From Closterium sp. Naga37s-1 (lineage: Eukaryota > Streptophyta > Zygnematophyceae > Desmidiales > Closteriaceae): DNA of 64,000 nucleotides. The notes beneath the pieces are model-generated. The model worked only from the letters and a program-made list of their open reading frames with translations, searched no databases and was not told the origin of the DNA. The translations under genes and the position numbers were made by a program. Below are positions 35,170-46,183 of the stretch, one piece after another. The stretch lies in contig CANJKZ010000398.1 of assembly GCA_947471745.1 (NCBI GenBank), forward strand, positions 1,084,501 to 1,148,500, given 5' to 3'. Positions within the stretch are counted from its first letter, which is position 1. Each line of letters opens with the position of its first letter.

Positions 35170-36560
35170 TTACGCACCCACACGGCCTGCCACAGGGCGA
35201 GGTGCCACCAGTGGTGCTGCACGCCCATGTGCAGCAGCATCGTCCTCACTGACTCGACCACCGTCCGCATCTCCCGCTCCGCCATGCCGTTCTGCTGCGG
35301 TGTGTAGGGGCAGGTCAAGTCGTGGACGATTCCCTTGCCGTCCACAAAGTCGGTGAACTGCCTCCCGAGGAACTCCCCTCCCCGGTCAGAGCGCAACATC
35401 AGTACCGACTTCTTCGTCTGCCGCTCAGCCACCACCAGCCACTTCTCGAACTCCCGCAGCACGTCGGACTTCTTGGAAACCGGCCTCACCCACACGTAGC
35501 GGGTCTTGCGGTCCTTCAGCAGCAAGAAGTATAGGCTGCCATCCTTGGCAGCCACTCGAAACGGTCCGCACAGGTCGATGTGCACGACAGCCAGGGCGTC
35601 GTCGGCGTCGGAGCCCTTGTCGGGGAAGGTGTGCCGCGCCAGCTTCCCGCCGACACACGAGACACACGGAGAGTTGGTGCCGGCCGACGGCTTGACGTCC
35701 AGACCGATGGCGACTTCGTGCTTCGTCGAACTCGTGATGGTGTCGACGCCAACGTGAGCAAGCCTCACGTGCCACCTGGCCGGAGTCGACTTCGTCGCCG
35801 TGGCGATGGTCCGCAGGGCCACCGTCTCCATCGTGGTCGACGTCGACGTCGCCATGCACGGACGTAGGTCGGTGCAGAGGACTCGACCGGTGTATGTTGC
35901 CCGACCTAGGACGTCCCCCGCCGCCGAGACGATCAGCATCCCGTCACCCTCGTCCTCCAGCTTCATGCCGCTCTCCTTCAGTTGGACGGCTGACAGCAGG
36001 TTTGCATGTACGCCCAGGACGTAGAGCACCTCGGGGATGAGCAATTGCTTCTCGGCTTCTCCTTGCAGGGCGACTGTGTCGCGGCCTTGGACGTCCTGCA
36101 GCGCTCCATTGAAGCCGCGCACGTGCTTGACGTCGCTGCTCGGCCCCAAGTCGACGAAGGCTGCCTTTTTCCCCATCATGTGGTGCGAGCAGCCGCTGTC
36201 GAGCAGGACCACCGCCGGGTTCGCCTGCACGGCCGCCGCCACCGCCTGGAAGTCCTCACCGGCCTCCGGCGCCAGCGAGACGGTCGGCTCCACGACGTCG
36301 ACCAGCGAGCACGACGCCTCCCCGTCGCCCTGCCTTTTGCCGCCTGAGGAGGAGTCGGCGTCCTTCACCGAGGTCGACTTGGTCGACTGCTTCTCCTTGC
36401 GCGGCTTGCTCTCCCGACGAGGGTGACGCCAGGCCGTCCTCCCTCGGCCTCCCTTGGTGTCGTCGGAGTCGCTGCGGTCGGGGCACTCGAAGGAGAGGTG
36501 GTCGGTGTCGCCACACAGCCAGCACTCTCGACGTCGACTTCCTCCTCCACGACCGCAGTC
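35079..36560 (-). pseudogene. Copia-A zinc knuckle, protease and integrase
   Basis: One long minus-strand frame. It begins with the gag zinc knuckle CWLCGDTDHLSFEC (near 36,520) and then has the aspartic protease AVVLLDSGCSHHM (near 36,200), the pre-integrase motif RWHVRLAHVG with CVSCVGGKLARH, and an integrase core. The core shows all three acidic positions: VHIDLCGPF, LRSDRGGEF and YTPQQNGMAERE. It ends at LTGKKPDLTLARV. By family it cuts the polyprotein and joins cDNA to the genome. The zinc knuckle is in a different frame from the main gag ORF, so a frame change lies near 36,500-36,770. This part is well preserved. Confidence 0.92.
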
Positions 36561-37753
36561 TTTGGCCGACCTGCCCTTGTCGGCGTCCTTGGCCGGTTTA
36601 CCACCTCCGCTATCACCGCCGCCAGACTTGCCACGCTGCCCCGGTCGACTTCCTTGCTGCGTCGGAGCGACGTAGTTCCTTTTGGCAGGAGCCCCGTGGA
36701 CCTCTCGGCCTCCTGCATCGCCACGTCCCTCAGGATGTACGATGTCAACGAGTCCTCGTTGAGCGACTCCCACGTGCCCGGCACTACCGACAGCCGCTTC
36801 ATCAGGTTGTAGCTTCTCGAGAGCCCCTTTATGGCGTGCGTGACGTACGACGCAGTCGAGTATTCGACGCCGGCCATCCGCATGCAGGCCAGGAGACGCC
36901 GAGCTCGGTTGCAGTAGTCAGTCACCGTCTCCTGCTCGCCCATCCGCAGGTGCGACATCTGCTCCTCCAGCTGGCCGATGTACAGGTCGTCGGTGACCTG
37001 GTACGTCGACGTAATGAACCGCCACGCCTGATGTCCGGCGTCCAAATGACGCCTGCACGACTTCAAGGCAATCTGCACTACCGGCGAGAAGCACCGCGAG
37101 ATGACCGTGAAGGTCAGCAGCTGCACGACACGAAACTCCGCGCACAGCTCGGCGTTGCTCTCCGGTGGTGTATCTACGGTGCCGTCGGCGAAGCACATCA
37201 GCCCGGCCATCTCCAGCTGGGGCTCGATGGCCTCCTTCCATGTGAGGAGGTCGTGACGGCCGACCAGCAAGGGGTTGACGGCGATCTTGTCCGGCGGGAA
37301 CTTGAAGTACCCGTAGGTCGGCGCTATTCCCCCTGCTGTCACGTGGGTCACCGACGCCGGCGTCACGCTGCTCCGACGTCCTCCCACGTCGCCTTGCGAG
37401 GAGACCGCAGCCGCCGACGACTGCAGCCCTCGCGCCTGAATGCCGCCAACTTCACCGTCGGCCGTCCGGAAGACCCCTCTCTGCCTCGACGTGCCTCCCG
37501 CACTGCTGCCGACTTGGTCACCGGCGTTGACGCCCACGTCGGCGCCGCCTTCGGTGTTCACCGGTCGAGGAGAGGCAGGTCGAGAAGGGTGCTCCGCCGC
37601 CCACTTGACGCAGATGCCTAGCTTGACGACCTCCAAGGGGAGAGTCTCCCCGTACTCGCCATCTGCGTGGCGTCTCCTCGCATCAGCCAGCCGTGTTTCC
37701 AGGGTATCCACTACGCCTGCGTCACCTACGGCGCCCACCATGGTGACTAACAC
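36560..37753 (-). pseudogene. Copia-A gag (UBN2-like)
   Basis: Minus-strand frame of 462 codons from ATG 37,753 (MLVTMVGAVGDAG); its authentic part is the first ~400 codons. It contains YGYFKFPPDKIAVNPL, LLTWKEAIEPQLEMAGLM, WRFITSTYQVTDDLYIGQLE, TVTDYCNRARRLLACM and LSRSYNLMKRLSVVPGTWES, the usual helical pattern of Copia gag (UBN2 family). The protein forms the virus-like particle in this family. The frame runs past the gag end and is replaced by another frame carrying the zinc knuckle. Confidence 0.88.
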
Positions 37754-37844
37754 GCAGCTGCCGGCCTATGAACATGATAGGTATGTGAAACTAAGTCGAC
37801 TAGACTGAAGGTAAGCCGCGGTGCCGCCCACGCTCACCGCACCA

Positions 37845-38889
37845 TGCCGAGATAACTCGTACAACGGGATCTAGTCTACGGGGTAGGCACGGGGTAGGAG
37901 TGATCGTAGCGTTCGTTCCTTAGTCGTTCACTTCAGCTAACTCTACTTGCGCATTCAAAGGGAAAGTTGGCAAGAGTTTCACTAGCAAAAGTTTACAACA
38001 ATGGTAGCAACAAAGTTGGCAAGCAAGACTACATCAGATGCTAGCAAGCATGCAGGTCGACTGACAGCGCAGCACGGTCGACCGCGTTCCAGCACGACAA
38101 GGTCGACCGCGCTCCAGCAGTGCAAAGTCGCGGCCTGCCAACGCTGCAAGTCGACGGCGTGCCAACGCTGCAGCAAGGCAGCTGAACATCGTTGCACCCG
38201 CAGGACAGCAGAGCACCCGCTTCATAGGTGCTCGCAGTTGATTGGCGTGCTGTGCTTCGTCACCTGCACAGCGCAGACACCTGGTCGTCCTCGTGATGAC
38301 GACTGCACCTGATCGGCCACGTCGACGTCAGTATACCACCACCGAGGTTGGCTTCGCCAAAGACACCTGGGTGACTATCGCGCTCCTCCACAGAACCTCG
38401 TCGCCCGGGTAACGTGGTCGACCGGGCAACCCCGTAAACCCTAAACCCTAAACCCTAGACCACCCAGGTCGACGACCACCACCGGTCGACCACACCAGGT
38501 CGACCACGCCCCTGGTCGACCAGCTCCAGGTCGACCAGCCCAGCTGTCAGCCGACCACACCAAGTCGGCTTCACCAGGTCGGCGTCACCAAGTCGACGTC
38601 ATCCTAGGTCGACCTCCCACCTCGACCTCATGGAGTCGGCGCCCTCCCAAATTCGGCGCCCCTCCCAGGTCGACGTCTCCCCTCGTCGACCACAAGGTTG
38701 AAGTCGTCCGCCGGCGTCCCAAAGCCGGCGGCACTGCAGTGGCCCTAGTGCAGGTCGACCAACACGTCGACCAGCTCGCCCAAGTCGGCGTCGCCCACTG
38801 CTGCAGGTCGGCTGCACCTTCCGCACACCCGACCACGAAATCGGCTGCGCCCAAGCGAGGACGGGGCCAACACACAACTCCCGTTGACA
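37845..38889 (-). mobile_element. Copia-A 5' LTR, with a telomeric tract
   Basis: 1,045 bp; on the minus strand TGTCAACGGGAG to CTCGGCA, matching the 3' LTR. The sequence just after its end on the minus strand, TGGTGCGGTGAGCG (37,844 downward), is in PBS position and begins with the required TGG, though I cannot name the tRNA. It differs from the 3' LTR by a telomeric tract at 38,435-38,458 and an extra CAGCTCCAGGTCGACCAG near 38,520. Confidence 0.92.
38435..38458. repeat. Interstitial telomeric repeat (CCCTAAA)3
   Basis: Three full CCCTAAA-type repeats plus flanking partials inside the Copia-A 5' LTR. At the same place the 3' LTR (about 25,516-25,546) has ~31 bp of ordinary LTR sequence, so the telomeric bases replace LTR sequence. 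Confidence 0.93.
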
Positions 38890-38894
38890 CTAAG
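38890..38894. repeat. Target-site duplication of Copia-A, right (CTAAG)
   Basis: Matches 24,944-24,948. The LINE ORF1 reading frame resumes in phase immediately after it. Confidence 0.95.
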
Positions 38895-40314
38895 GGCAGC
38901 AATAAGACCCTGGATGATGTGCCTGACGGTTCTGACCCTCTTCTCCCCCCTGTGGATACTGCAACGGGGAAGTCGAACGGGAAGCAAGTTAACGCATCTC
39001 CTGACAAGGATATGGATTCTTCTGCTGGTGGCTCCAGTCTCTCGGTTGCTGATAAGGCGGGGTCGTCAAAGCAACAGGATGATGACTTCATTGATGACGA
39101 ATCGGACGATGAGCTGGATCTGGACATCACGTGTGACCTGCTTACGAGGGTTTGATACACCGCCATTCTCCTGGTGCCGTTCTTCCTGCAAGGGGAGCTG
39201 GGCTCACTCATCACGTCGGTGCGGACGCTGTTGAAGAGGGTTTGGTCGTCTACTCTTTCGCCTGGTGCTGCTGACGGCGCCAAGATCCAGACTCTGCATC
39301 CGGCTTTTGTTGCGAAGACCAAGTACTGTCGCCTGCAGTTGTCTCTCCTACACGAAGAGGACATTGAGAAATTCCGTCAGAACGCGGTGGAATATCAGAT
39401 ATCCGGCAACTGCAAGAAGATTCCGCTCTTCTGGCATTTCACGGAGGATGCATAATTTCTGAAGGAGAAGTTGGCTAATCCGCATGCTATTGAGGTCATT
39501 TTTAAGAGTATCTCTGCTAACATCTCAACTGATCTTCTGAAGGAGTGCCTGGCGGCCAATGTTTCCACCGTGTTCTCCATCCTGTGACTGGGGCTGACAC
39601 GGACACCATTAAGGGGCTGGCCTACCTCTTCTCGGAAGATCAGAACCGGCGCTGGAAGCAGATCATCACTGACCCGCTGGACAGGAGCAAGACTCTGCTG
39701 ATCCACTACCCTTCGCTATGTTGCTCTCTCTGTGGCGGACAGCACTATGACAAAAATCATGATGCTTTCATCACAGAGCGGCAATGTAACATAGGGAAGT
39801 GGAATCTTACCTTGGGGAGGGTGCACAGGATTAACGCTAACTGCACGGTTTTGCTTCATACTATCCCGGTTCCTTCTCTTACCACATCTGCTAACGCTCT
39901 GCTCTCATGTCGCAGCTGCCTCTCTGCACACCTCGTCGTTAGTTACCCCGCTGCTTCAGGATCCCGCTATTGCGTTTGTTTCCACCGGTTGCAACCGCGA
40001 GGGGTGGATCTGCACTCAGACTGGCTGCGAGAAGGCGAAGGGGAAGTCCTTCATGACGGCTGGAGAACATGTTGCCACGGCAAATCACCTGATCCAACGG
40101 GAGGTGATCGGCACTGCAACGCGCATCACCATGGACAAGGCTGTGCTCGCACCACTAAAGGAGTACGGGCCCTGATAGAGCAGCGGCTTAACAGATGGTT
40201 AGCAACAGCATCAGCATCAGCGTGTTTGGTATCAGTCTTTTGCTCCGTGACTTTCCTCGGCCTGTGGATGCGTAGGGGCTGCCATGAGGTGATCCAAGGA
40301 GTAAAAGAAATACC

Positions 40315-43300
40315 ATTTCTTTCGCGGGCCTCAATGTAAACGGTTAAGGCAATAGTGTCAAGCAAGGCTATGTAACCGACTGGATTAGATCAGTAGCTGA
40401 CATCAACGTTCTCTCTGACACGCGAATTCCAGCCATTCACTGTTACTTGAAGTCACTTAAGAGCCACACAGTAGGTGCCTCCACACCTACAGCCAGAGCT
40501 GGCGGGGTAGCCATGGCCTTAGGTAACTCAAACTTACAGCTTCAGAACACTGTGACTCACCCTTCAGGTAGACTGATCAAGGCAGAGGTAGTCGGTAGAG
40601 GTCTCACAATAGTGTTGGTAGCGACATATTTCCCAGCGTCGCCGCCTGCGCGTTCGGTCTTCATTAGGGAGGTGGTAGGGCCGGTGGTGGACCTGTTAGA
40701 CCCTGGTGATCACCTGCTCATCATCGGCGATCTGAACATGTTTGAGGATCCTATCTTGGACAAAACATCAGGCTCTAGCTCAGCGGCAGGCAATGATAAG
40801 ATCTGCAAGAGATGCGGGGTTTTTCAGCCTTCAGATGCTTTCCGCACCTTGCATCCAAATAACAGAGAGTGTACCTTTTTCTCGCAGGCGCAGCAGTCCA
40901 GCACGCGGATTGACAAATCCATGGTGTCGCAGTCGCTGCTTCTGTGGCTGGTTTCCGCGTCGCATGTCTCACCTGATGATCCGATCTCGGATCATGGTTT
41001 CGCTATCAGAGTCACCTTCCGTTGCAGTTCGAAAGCGAATCTGGGTCCGGGCCTCTGGAGACTCCCTGCATCGCTGCTTGGCCGTACAGGTGTTCGCAAA
41101 GTAGTGGAAGGGGCGGTCAGGCAGGCGGGTGATGACTTCGAGCTGCTCCTGGCTCGCCTCAACGCTGGTCTAAGAGCTTACGCAAAGGACGAGGGGAAGA
41201 GAGTTAAGGCTACAATGCTGCATCTCACACAGTCAGTGGCGCAGGTGAAGCAGGCGATGATGGGCAATCCCAGCTGCGCTCGGATCAGAGAGCAATTAGT
41301 GATTCGGGAGTCGCAACTGAAGGAGTATCAGGCGTCGCGCCAAGACAGGCAACATTTAATGTCAGGGTACCAGGAAGAAACTTCAAGGGGAGGTTTCGTC
41401 GAAAATGCTGTCGGCAAAAATTAAGGAGATGAAGCGGCGAACGCAAATTGACGAACTAAGTGTGAATGGTGCGATGGTGAACGAACCTGCGAGGATTCTG
41501 CAGGCGGCGTCAGAGTTCTTCAGCAAAAGTTTCGGAAATGACAAACAAATACACATGTCAGATTGGCTGCCGGCACTTGGGAAGCGACTGTCGATTGCAG
41601 CAGCAGAAAGCCTGACGGCGGAGTGGTCGGAGGATGAGGTGAAACGCGCCTTCAAGGAAATGGCGTGTAATAAGTCGTCGGGTTTGGACGGGTTGCCCAA
41701 GGAGCTCTTCGAGCTTCACTGGGATGTCCTTGGTCGGTGCTTAATGAAACTCGCCGCAGACTTCTCCGCAACGGCGTCGCTTTCTGCAAACATCAAAGAG
41801 GCGGTCACCATACTGTTATTTAAAAAGGGGGAGAAAAGCCAGTTGAACAACTATCTGCCGATCACACTTTTTAATTCGCGTACAAAGTACTGGCGAGAGT
41901 GGTAGCGGACCGGATGAAGAAGGTACTTCACTTGGTTATATCGGAGGAACAGTCTGGCTTCATCCCGGGCAGGAAGATCTCGGATGCCATAAGCTTGGTG
42001 GCGGATGTCATTGAAGCAGCGCGTAACAAGAAGGAGGATTGGTATCTGCTCTTGGTGGATTTCAAGAAGGCCTTTGACTCCGTACCCAGGAGCTTCTTAT
42101 TCTCGGTGCTCAACAAGATGGGCTTCCCAGTGCAGTTTGTCAAGTGGGTGGAGGGTCTGCACAGGGATACAAGGACACGGTTATTAATCAACGGCTGGAA
42201 AGGAGAGGCCTTGGAGGTTGTCTCAGGCGTTAGGCAAGGCTGCCCACTCGCGCCTTACCTCTTCCTATGCGACGTGGAGCTTCTTGCGCAACTAGCAGTG
42301 AAGCGGAAATTCGGCTTTGAGGGTGACCTTGGGCATCGGCTGGCTTACGTGGGGTATGTCGATGACACCACACTACTGCTGGAGGGGAAATCGCAGATAG
42401 CCAAAGCTGAGAAGCTGGTGGAGGATTTTGAGAGGATGTCGGGTCTCGCCACGAACAAGGATAAGTCGGTGGTGATGCCGTTGGGGAGGAACCTCGGTGA
42501 AACGACCTGGCGGACAGACGGTTTCAAGTGGGCGGAGGCAGATGAAGCGCAACGGCTGCTAGGCGTTTGGATCACAGCCTCAGGGAACGGCACTGCGACA
42601 TGGGAAAAAGCAACGGTGAAGATATTGGGAGAGCTCAGGAAATGGGAGTCGGTATATCTCACACTCACCGCGCGGGCTGTGGTCATAAACGGATACGTCA
42701 CTCCGGTCATCGCGTTCCAAGCAATAGTCTATCCTCTAGCGGCTGATGTCAGGAACAGAATCATGAAGCCGATTCATAATTTCATGTCGAGGAACAGAGC
42801 TACGGCATAAGGATGTTTCTTACTCTGGGGGAAGGACCTGATCTTTTCTGCAAGGGCAGAAGGTGGGGTTGGTTTCAGGGACCCGGAGATCATGATGGCG
42901 TGTCTGGCGACAAGAAGGATTGGCAGCCTACCGACAGAGAGAAGTCTACAGAAGAGATATCTGATGCTGAAGGTGGCTGACTTACCTATGGGGCTGAATA
43001 CCTTCACGGCGCATGACAGACTGCTGAAACACTGGCCCGGAAAAGTGTCCGATGGAAGCAGACCTGTGAGACATTCGTGCGCTCCCCACTTGCGGTTGCG
43101 CTCGACCCAGTCACACAAGCGGAGGTGGCACGAGAGCGGGTGATTTTCAATCGCTGCATCTTGATGAATGGCACCAACCCGGTGGGGGGACAGAAGGATG
43201 CTAAGAGGCTATGGGACGTCAGGCTGGGGGAACTGGTCACAGAGGGGCCTGATGGTTGCAAATGTTGTAAGACCAAGGAGTCGCTGGCGGCATGGCTGGG

Positions 43301-43646
43301 GGGCGCAGGCCAGGCTAGGATGGCGCTGAAGGCGATTGCGGCAATTCCATCTGGCTGGAAAGAGAAATTGCTGCTCCCTAGCGAGGAGGCTCTCACAACG
43401 GCGGTGGGTGGGGGTATCTCGGCTCCCTCACAACGCAAGGGCAGTGTGGTGCACAAGCCGGGTGCTGCTCTGTTCCGCACACCGGTTTTCGGAAAAGGGG
43501 ATATTAAAAATCCAAGATATATAGTCTGTTTAGAGATCAGGCTTTGTTTTTTAGGAACCCTGAAAATTCAGGCTTTTTTTCCTAGGAATGTCTCAACGAA
43601 ACGAGGTCGACGGTCGGTCGACGACCGTCGACCACCATCAACCTGA
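40315..43646 (+). pseudogene. LINE ORF2: APE endonuclease and reverse transcriptase
   Basis: The N-terminal APE-type endonuclease starts near 40,315 (FAGLNVNG, then stop TAA at 40,345, DINVLSDTRIP) with later motifs IIGDLNM (near 40,720) and ISDHGFAIRV (near 40,984). The RT follows after frame changes near 41,400 and 41,900: NKSSGLDGLPKELF, motif A LLVDFKKAFDSV (near 42,048), motif B GVRQGCPLAPYLF, and catalytic motif C YVGYVDDTTLL (near 42,350). A C-terminal region continues, with another frame change near 43,075, and includes a Cys cluster CKCCKTK near 43,255. By family this protein nicks DNA and primes reverse transcription at the nick. The catalytic residues survive, but the stop and at least three frameshifts make this a relic. 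The 3' end is not marked by a clear poly-A; the end given is that of the last open frame. Confidence 0.88.
43605..43633. repeat. GGTCGACGGTCG inverted repeat
   Basis: Perfect 12-bp arms with a 5-nt loop (GTCGA). It is the first of three adjacent palindromes between the LINE end and the Gypsy element. Confidence 0.9.
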
Positions 43647-43675
43647 CCGGCTGGCAGAAAATAACTAAAACCCTA

Positions 43676-43695
43676 TCGGATGGCATGCCATCCGA
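43676..43695. repeat. 20-bp perfect palindrome
   Basis: TCGGATGGCATGCCATCCGA reads the same on both strands, with no loop. It directly abuts the telo-box hairpin that starts at 43,696. Confidence 0.95.
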
Positions 43696-43750
43696 GGGAG
43701 GCATCAACCCTAAACAGCATGCGACAAGGTGTTTAGGGTTGATGCCTCCC
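43696..43750. repeat. Telo-box hairpin D
   Basis: Perfect 21-bp arms (GGGAGGCATCAACCCTAAAC plus A, and its complement) around a 13-nt loop. It has the same arm sequence as hairpins A-C at 23.56-23.77 kb, 20 kb away. The sequence beyond it (CCGGATGCATTCCCGAATGGG) resembles the flank of hairpin B (CCGGAAGCATTTTTGGGTGGG), so a longer element is shared. Confidence 0.95.
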
Positions 43751-44322
43751 TGACCGGATGCATTCCCGAATGGGTTTTAAAAAAAAATCCCGAAGGCAGC
43801 GAGCCCCGCCGGGCGGAGTCGCTTGTCCGTTGAGCTATATTCAGAGGAATGCTGTCGATCAGCCTTTTTCTTCACATTGAGGCCCTCAGTACAAGTAAAA
43901 CAACGCCCCGACCACCCTAAGGGCGCGTGTCCTTGGTTGTCAGAGTTCGAAAGCAGGGTCGAGCTTTGAGTGGTAATTAGCTTCGCCATTCCCGCAAATA
44001 CTTGATCGCGAAGTTCGTCAACATCATGGTCAAAGATGGAAACAAACATGCTCACTGAACAGGGGTAGAGCACACGATGGCATGCTCGCGAGCCGTTTTG
44101 CCAAACGTGTGCGCTTTTGCATACGTTTGAAAAACCTAAAAAAAACCGGGAAACGTAACAACAACATCGTGCGCACTACCAGTCGTCCGTGAGATTTGAA
44201 GCGTCGCCAACCGCCGCGTGGAAGTCGTTGTCGGAAAACCAGGTATCCTACGAATCCTGAGCGACTCGGGACCTGCCCTCTAAGCTCGAACTTTGATAGT
44301 CGAGCAGTTTCTGGTGAGATGT
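43751..44322. other. Unassigned spacer before the Gypsy element
   Basis: No convincing coding frame. The minus strand contains a TAGCTCAACGGACAAGCG stretch (about 43,815-43,840) that resembles a tRNA D-arm, but no matching T-arm follows. Confidence 0.4.
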
Positions 44323-44664
44323 TGTTACGAGTGCAATTGAGTGAGCGAGCGAGAATTGCACTATCGAAGCAAGAGTACAATGAGCGAAGGCATGAGCGAA
44401 GAATATATAGCAAAACTACAGTGGTAACAATAATGCGTGAAAATGGGGTGCGCGACGGGCCTGGCGCCGAGGTTGGGAATTGTCGATGCGAAGGTCGGGA
44501 GCGCGGGTTACCAACCGAACCGTGAGGTTTGGTCGTGGCGTGAACAGTGGCGGGGACAGTAGTCGAGGTGAGTGGTAACGGTTTACTGTTGGGTGCTGTT
44601 GGCGGGAACGGTGGTGTACGCGCTGAGCAGGGACGCGAAGTAAGGAAAAGGAATTTTCCTTACA
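44323..44664 (-). mobile_element. Gypsy 3' LTR
   Basis: 342 bp, plus strand TGTTACGAGTGC to TTCCTTACA. It is flanked at the internal side by a run of C on the plus strand (44,671-44,686), i.e. a poly-G purine tract followed by TAG on the element strand. Confidence 0.93.
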
Positions 44665-44697
44665 CTACCCCCCCCCCCCCCCTTAAGGAGGCCCTCC

Positions 44698-44919
44698 TTA
44701 CGAAAGCGCGTGTACATCTCGGAAATTTCGGTTGCGGAGATACTCGGTGAGGACGGGGTGGTTTTCAATTCTGTCCAGGGGAACCCAATTGTCTTCAGTG
44801 GGCGTGCGGTCTTTCCAGCGGATCAGAAATTCGATCATGCGAGCTCCCCGTGGGTCACGAACTCGGTGGCTCAAAATCTTTTCAGGCGTGATGATTGGCT
44901 CCGTTGGCGGTCGTGTCAT
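44698..44919 (-). pseudogene. Gypsy chromodomain
   Basis: The minus-strand frame contains EKILSHRVRDPRGARMIEFL, IRWKDRTPTEDNWVPLDRIE and NHPVLTEYL, the chromodomain pattern (aromatic W and E-x-x-W-x-P). By family it binds methylated histone H3 and steers integration to heterochromatin. It is in a different frame from the integrase that ends at 44,916, so a frameshift separates them. Confidence 0.88.
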
Positions 44920-46080
44920 GCTGGCAGGGTGATTGCAAGGCAGTTGGCTGGTGGATGGTAGTATGGGCGGAGCAGGCTGACGTGGAAGGATGGGCTGACG
45001 TACCAGTCAGCAGGGAGGAGGAGGTGGGCGGTGACTGGTGTGATCATGTGGCTGATGCGAAATGGCCCGCAATATCGGGGGCGGAGTTTCGGGGTGATGG
45101 GCAGGCGGAGGTTTCGGGTGTCGAGTAAAACTAGGTCGTCGGGCTGGTAAGTGACAGGCCTGCGGTGGCGATCGGCGTTGCGTTTAGCGATGACGTTGGC
45201 CTTTTTAATTGCGTCGGCTGCCCGGGTCCGTGCTGCCTGTAGGATTGCTGCGAACTGTTGCGCACGTGGTACTGGGTTGTCGGGATTCGGGGTCATGGGT
45301 ACTGTAGGGTCTTGTCCGTAGTTCAGGTAAAACGGTGACTGTTGGGTCGTGGCGGATGGTGAGTTGTTGTACGCGAACTCGATGAGTGGCAGTTGCTGTT
45401 CCCAGGTGGTCGGGTCGTCGCACGTGGCTCGGATAAGTTGCTCCATGGTCTGGTTTGTCCTTTCTGTCTGTCCGTCGGTCTCGGGGTGGTACGAAGAACT
45501 AAACTGTAGTCGTGTGCCGAACTGCTGCCACAGGTTCCGCCAGAAGTTGCTGGTGAATTTCGTGTCGCGGTCGCTGATGATTGCTGCTGGTATCCCGTGT
45601 AATCGAACGACGGTGGAGATGAAGAGGCGGGCTGTTTCTTCGGCTGTGATTGATTTCTTGCATGCTGCGAAATGTGCCATCTTCGTCAGCCGATCGATGA
45701 CGACCAGGACCGCGTCATTCCTACTTGCTCCGGCCGGTAACCCCGAGACGAAGTCCATCGTCACCTGCTGCCAAGCACGCTCTGGGGGTGGTATCGGCTG
45801 CAATTGCCCTGCTGGCCGCTTCCGTGATGATTTCATGAGTTGGCAGGTGGGACACGATGCCACGTGTCGTTGCACGTCGGTCAGCATCTCGGGCCAGTAG
45901 TAATACCGCTGCAGCTGCTGCCGTGTTTTTTCTACTCCGAAATGTCCTGAGGTAACTCCATCATGTGCTTCCTGTAGTAACAGCTCCCTTAGTAAAGTGT
46001 AGCCCGGTACCCAGATGCGGTCAGTGCCGGCTTTTACGTAATAAACCCCCTTTGCTGCTGTGAACTGCTGCGAATTTCCA
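44916..46080 (-). pseudogene. Gypsy integrase
   Basis: Minus strand. The zinc-binding HHCC begins upstream of 45,887 (HDGVTSGHFGVEKTRQQLQR) and continues with HVASCPTCQLMKSSRK. The catalytic core has D (VTMDFVSGLPAG), D (IISDRDTKFTSNFW) and E (YHPETDGQTERTNQTMEQL). Then comes AYNNSPSATTQQSPFYLNYG and a GPY/F-type module (LRPRYCGPFRISHMI). The frame is open for over 320 codons and the catalytic residues are intact. It is the best-preserved part of this element. Confidence 0.92.
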
Positions 46081-46183
46081 CCTGTGAGGAATGGGTCCGT
46101 CTAATATCCGTGGGTAAACAGTCCTGTTAGTAGCGGGCTGGTCTGGGCGAGTAGTACGGCGTGGATTTGGGAAGTGGGGCGGG

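Larger units (their letters stand above)
24949..38889 (-). mobile_element. Copia-A: full LTR retrotransposon, split by Copia-B
   Basis: Ty1/Copia element on the minus strand with two ~1-kb LTRs, the order gag, protease, integrase, RT, RNase H, a PBS next to the 5' LTR, a purine tract next to the 3' LTR, and perfect CTAAG target duplications. It interrupts a LINE ORF1 after the fourth codon. Its own RT is interrupted by Copia-B with GTAGC duplications. Without Copia-B and its second TSD copy the element would be about 7.3 kb. The coding region carries frameshifts, and the two LTRs differ by substitutions and indels, so it is an old, dead copy. Confidence 0.95.
24937..40174 (+). pseudogene. LINE ORF1, split by Copia-A
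   Basis: The ATG and first four codons (MPPK) lie at 24,937-24,948. The frame resumes at 38,895 directly after the second CTAAG target duplication with GSNKTLDDVPDG, so Copia-A landed 12 nt into the ORF. The downstream part has an acidic Asp/Glu-rich stretch (near 39,080-39,130), in-frame stops at 39,153 and 39,453, and at least two frame changes (near 39,586 and 39,900). Two Cys/His clusters are visible: CSLCGGQHYDKNH (near 39,724) and ICTQTGCEK followed by two His (near 40,010-40,075). This fits a nucleic-acid-binding LINE ORF1 with zinc-finger-like motifs. ORF1 ends at double stops near 40,170. It is non-functional. Confidence 0.75.

Noticed and set aside
43795-43850. A tRNA on the minus strand (TAGCTCAACGGACAAGCG resembles a D-arm)
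   Set aside because: No T-arm or TTCGA motif follows; the sequence runs into a T-run.
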